From Paracoccaceae bacterium (GTDB lineage: Bacteria; Pseudomonadota; Alphaproteobacteria; Rhodobacterales; Rhodobacteraceae): a stretch of 6,538 nucleotides of DNA. Positions 5,079 to 6,538 of this stretch are shown piece by piece (position 1 is the stretch's first letter; each line of letters begins with the position of its first letter). The notes under the pieces were generated by a model, which was not told the DNA's origin, made no database searches, and was given only the letters and a program-made list of their open reading frames with translations. The stretch is from the NCBI GenBank assembly GCA_030626365.1, contig DAOUPC010000166.1:1-6538 (forward strand), in the 5' to 3' direction. A program made the translations under genes and the position numbers.

Positions 5079-6538
5079 TCAGGTTTCGGGTCCCGTTTCT
5101 GGCTCAGTTTCCTGTCCGGCATCTGTTCCTCTTGCCCCAAGGGTTTTGAACAAATCCACCCCGGCGGGTAACGCAAGGGCACGCAAGGGGCTGGTGACTC
5201 CGCGCAGTTCGGGGGTGATCAGGTCCAGTGACCGGGTGTCGTATCCGGCACTTTGCAACAAAGGTTCGGAAATCAGTAATTCGACCTTCAGTTCCTTGGT
5301 TTTGCCCTCAAGGCGGCTGGCGGTGTTCACCGTGTCGCCGATCAGGGTGCGCGGGGCGTTGCCTGCGGCCCCGATTTCCCCCAGCACCACATCGCCCAGA
5401 TGCAGGCCAATGCCGATGGCAACGACGGGCGCGCCTTCGCCGGTCAGCATCCGATTAAAGGTGATCAGCGCCGAACCGATGCCGGCGGCGGCCTGCAATG
5501 CGGCCTGTGCCGATGTGGTTTCATCCGCCGTTTCAAACACCGCCAGCAATCCGTCGCCAAGGTATTTGTCGACAGTGCCGCCCGCGCCGGTGATGCAGGG
5601 AACAATGGCGTCAAAGAACCGGTTTAACAGGAACACCACGTCATAGGGCAACTGCCCGGTTGTGCGGGCGGTAAAACCGCGCATGTCCAGAAACAGGATG
5701 GCCAAGCGGCGTTCCGACCCCTGGCTGGCATGTGCCCGCCCGCGCCGCCCGTCGGGGCGAAACACCCGGAACACCGTCAGCGGGGCACTTGGCCTGATCT
5801 GGCAGGCAAGGCGCGCGTTGGACGGGGCGTTGACGGCCGCCAGGCTGCGCGCCTCGGCGTCACTGGGGGGGTGCAAAAGGTCGCCACCGTTCTCGACGAT
5901 CACCCGGCAGGTGGTACAGCGCCCGCGCCCGCCGCAAAGGGCGGTATGGGGCACGCCGTTGGCGCGCGATATCTCTAGCAGGGTTGATCCCTTTTGTGTC
6001 GATACCTCGGGACCATCAACATACCGGACCCGGATTGCGGCCCGCCGGCCCGCCAGCTTGCGACCGATATAGATTAGTGCGCTCAGTGCCATAATGGCCC
6101 AGAACCCGGCCAGCAGGTAATCGGCGGTGGCAATCAGGCTGGCGAAACCGGCCTGATCCGGCCAGCGGTATTGTTCCATCAGCGGCAGGCGGGTTGTGGC
6201 GTCACTGAACAGCACCAGCATCCGGCGCCCTTCGCTCAGGAACCCGGCCAGCGCAAAACCCGGCACCAGCACGCCAAGCCCGGTCATCACCGGCAACCAG
6301 CGCCGCCACCAGGGTGTTTGACGCAGCCAGAAATGCAGCCCCATACAGCCATGCACCCAGACGATCAGCAACAAAACGGCCTGCCATGCCCCATCGGGCG
6401 TGCCCCAGATCAGCACGCTGATATAGCCGAAATCATCATTCACGCCAAACACCTGATGCGCGACGCGCGTATGCACGATGTGTTTGATCATCAGCAGCGG
6501 CACAAGCAGGCCCAACGATATCTGCACCGCCTCCCAAA
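5079..6538 (-). CDS. CyaC-like membrane adenylate cyclase with [2Fe-2S] ferredoxin domain (N-terminus beyond window)
   Basis: A class III cyclase making cAMP, predicted to sense redox state at the membrane. The frame stays open to the right edge, so the 485 visible residues (numbered from the first complete codon) lack the start. Four hydrophobic segments lie near 5-25, 50-71, 80-100 and 133-158. The first two carry histidines (H19/H22/H27 and H62/H68) that could ligate heme. A ferredoxin domain follows with C-x5-C-x2-C (C201, C207, C210) and C245. The cyclase domain has both metal aspartates (D284 in FLDMRGFT, D328 in YLGDG), Lys324 and Asp401, which favour ATP, and the transition-state pair N404/R408. 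All key residues are present. The order matches Sinorhizobium meliloti CyaC, a quinone-responsive diheme cyclase. The acidic tail ends ETEPETGPET. The GTG at 6527 lies inside a membrane helix and is not the true start. Confidence 0.93.
   Translation of the reverse strand, partial: WEAVQISLGLLVPLLMIKHIVHTRVAHQVFGVNDDFGYISVLIWGTPDGAWQAVLLLIVWVHGCMGLHFWLRQTPWWRRWLPVMTGLGVLVPGFALAGFLSEGRRMLVLFSDATTRLPLMEQYRWPDQAGFASLIATADYLLAGFWAIMALSALIYIGRKLAGRRAAIRVRYVDGPEVSTQKGSTLLEISRANGVPHTALCGGRGRCTTCRVIVENGGDLLHPPSDAEARSLAAVNAPSNARLACQIRPSAPLTVFRVFRPDGRRGRAHASQGSERRLAILFLDMRGFTARTTGQLPYDVVFLLNRFFDAIVPCITGAGGTVDKYLGDGLLAVFETADETTSAQAALQAAAGIGSALITFNRMLTGEGAPVVAIGIGLHLGDVVLGEIGAAGNAPRTLIGDTVNTASRLEGKTKELKVELLISEPLLQSAGYDTRSLDLITPELRGVTSPLRALALPAGVDLFKTLGARGTDAGQETEPETGPET
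5083..5111 (-). repeat. Three 12-nt-spaced GAAAC repeats in the cyclase tail
   Basis: GTTTC on the + strand occurs at 5083-5087, 5095-5099 and 5107-5111, exactly 12 nt apart. On the coding strand these are the Glu-Thr codon pairs of the ETEPETGPET tail. It looks like a small in-frame tandem expansion in a disordered C-terminus. Confidence 0.6.

Overview
The window looks like ordinary chromosome from an alphaproteobacterium, most likely of the Rhodobacterales/Roseobacter group. The evidence is moderately high GC, an Hsp20 gene followed directly by a DUF1150 gene (a pairing I know from alphaproteobacteria), a one-piece ATP sulfurylase/APS kinase of the kind common in Rhodobacteraceae, and a CyaC-type membrane adenylate cyclase. 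I see no mobile element, CRISPR array, tRNA or rRNA.

Layout, left to right: (1) the 3' half of ychF (+), which runs in from the left edge. (2) A 160-bp intergenic region holding a possible ychF terminator, a good heat-shock sigma factor (RpoH/sigma-32) promoter match, and a 60-nt leader that can fold into a ROSE-like RNA thermometer hiding the Shine-Dalgarno sequence. (3) Four tightly packed + strand genes: a class A small heat-shock protein, a DUF1150 protein, a PhzF-family isomerase-like enzyme and a GT10 (fucosyltransferase-like) glycosyltransferase. The junctions are +3, -4 and +1 nt, so they probably form one transcription unit. (4) A strong hairpin that can end transcription from both sides of a convergent junction. 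(5) On the - strand, a bifunctional sulfate adenylyltransferase/adenylylsulfate kinase (sulfate to PAPS). (6) A 166-bp upstream region with overlapping inverted repeats. (7) On the - strand, the C-terminal 485 residues of a membrane adenylate cyclase with histidine-bearing membrane helices, a [2Fe-2S] ferredoxin domain and a complete class III cyclase domain. Its N-terminus lies beyond the right edge.

How the parts fit: the hsp20 unit appears to be controlled by heat twice, by RpoH at transcription and by a melting RNA hairpin at translation. If no internal promoter exists, an enzyme and a glycosyltransferase are tied to the heat response as well. The cyclase resembles the quinone-responsive diheme adenylate cyclase CyaC described from Sinorhizobium meliloti and would link respiratory redox state to cAMP. 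No wholly new system is evident. The best candidates for a second look are the ROSE-like leader and the redox cyclase.
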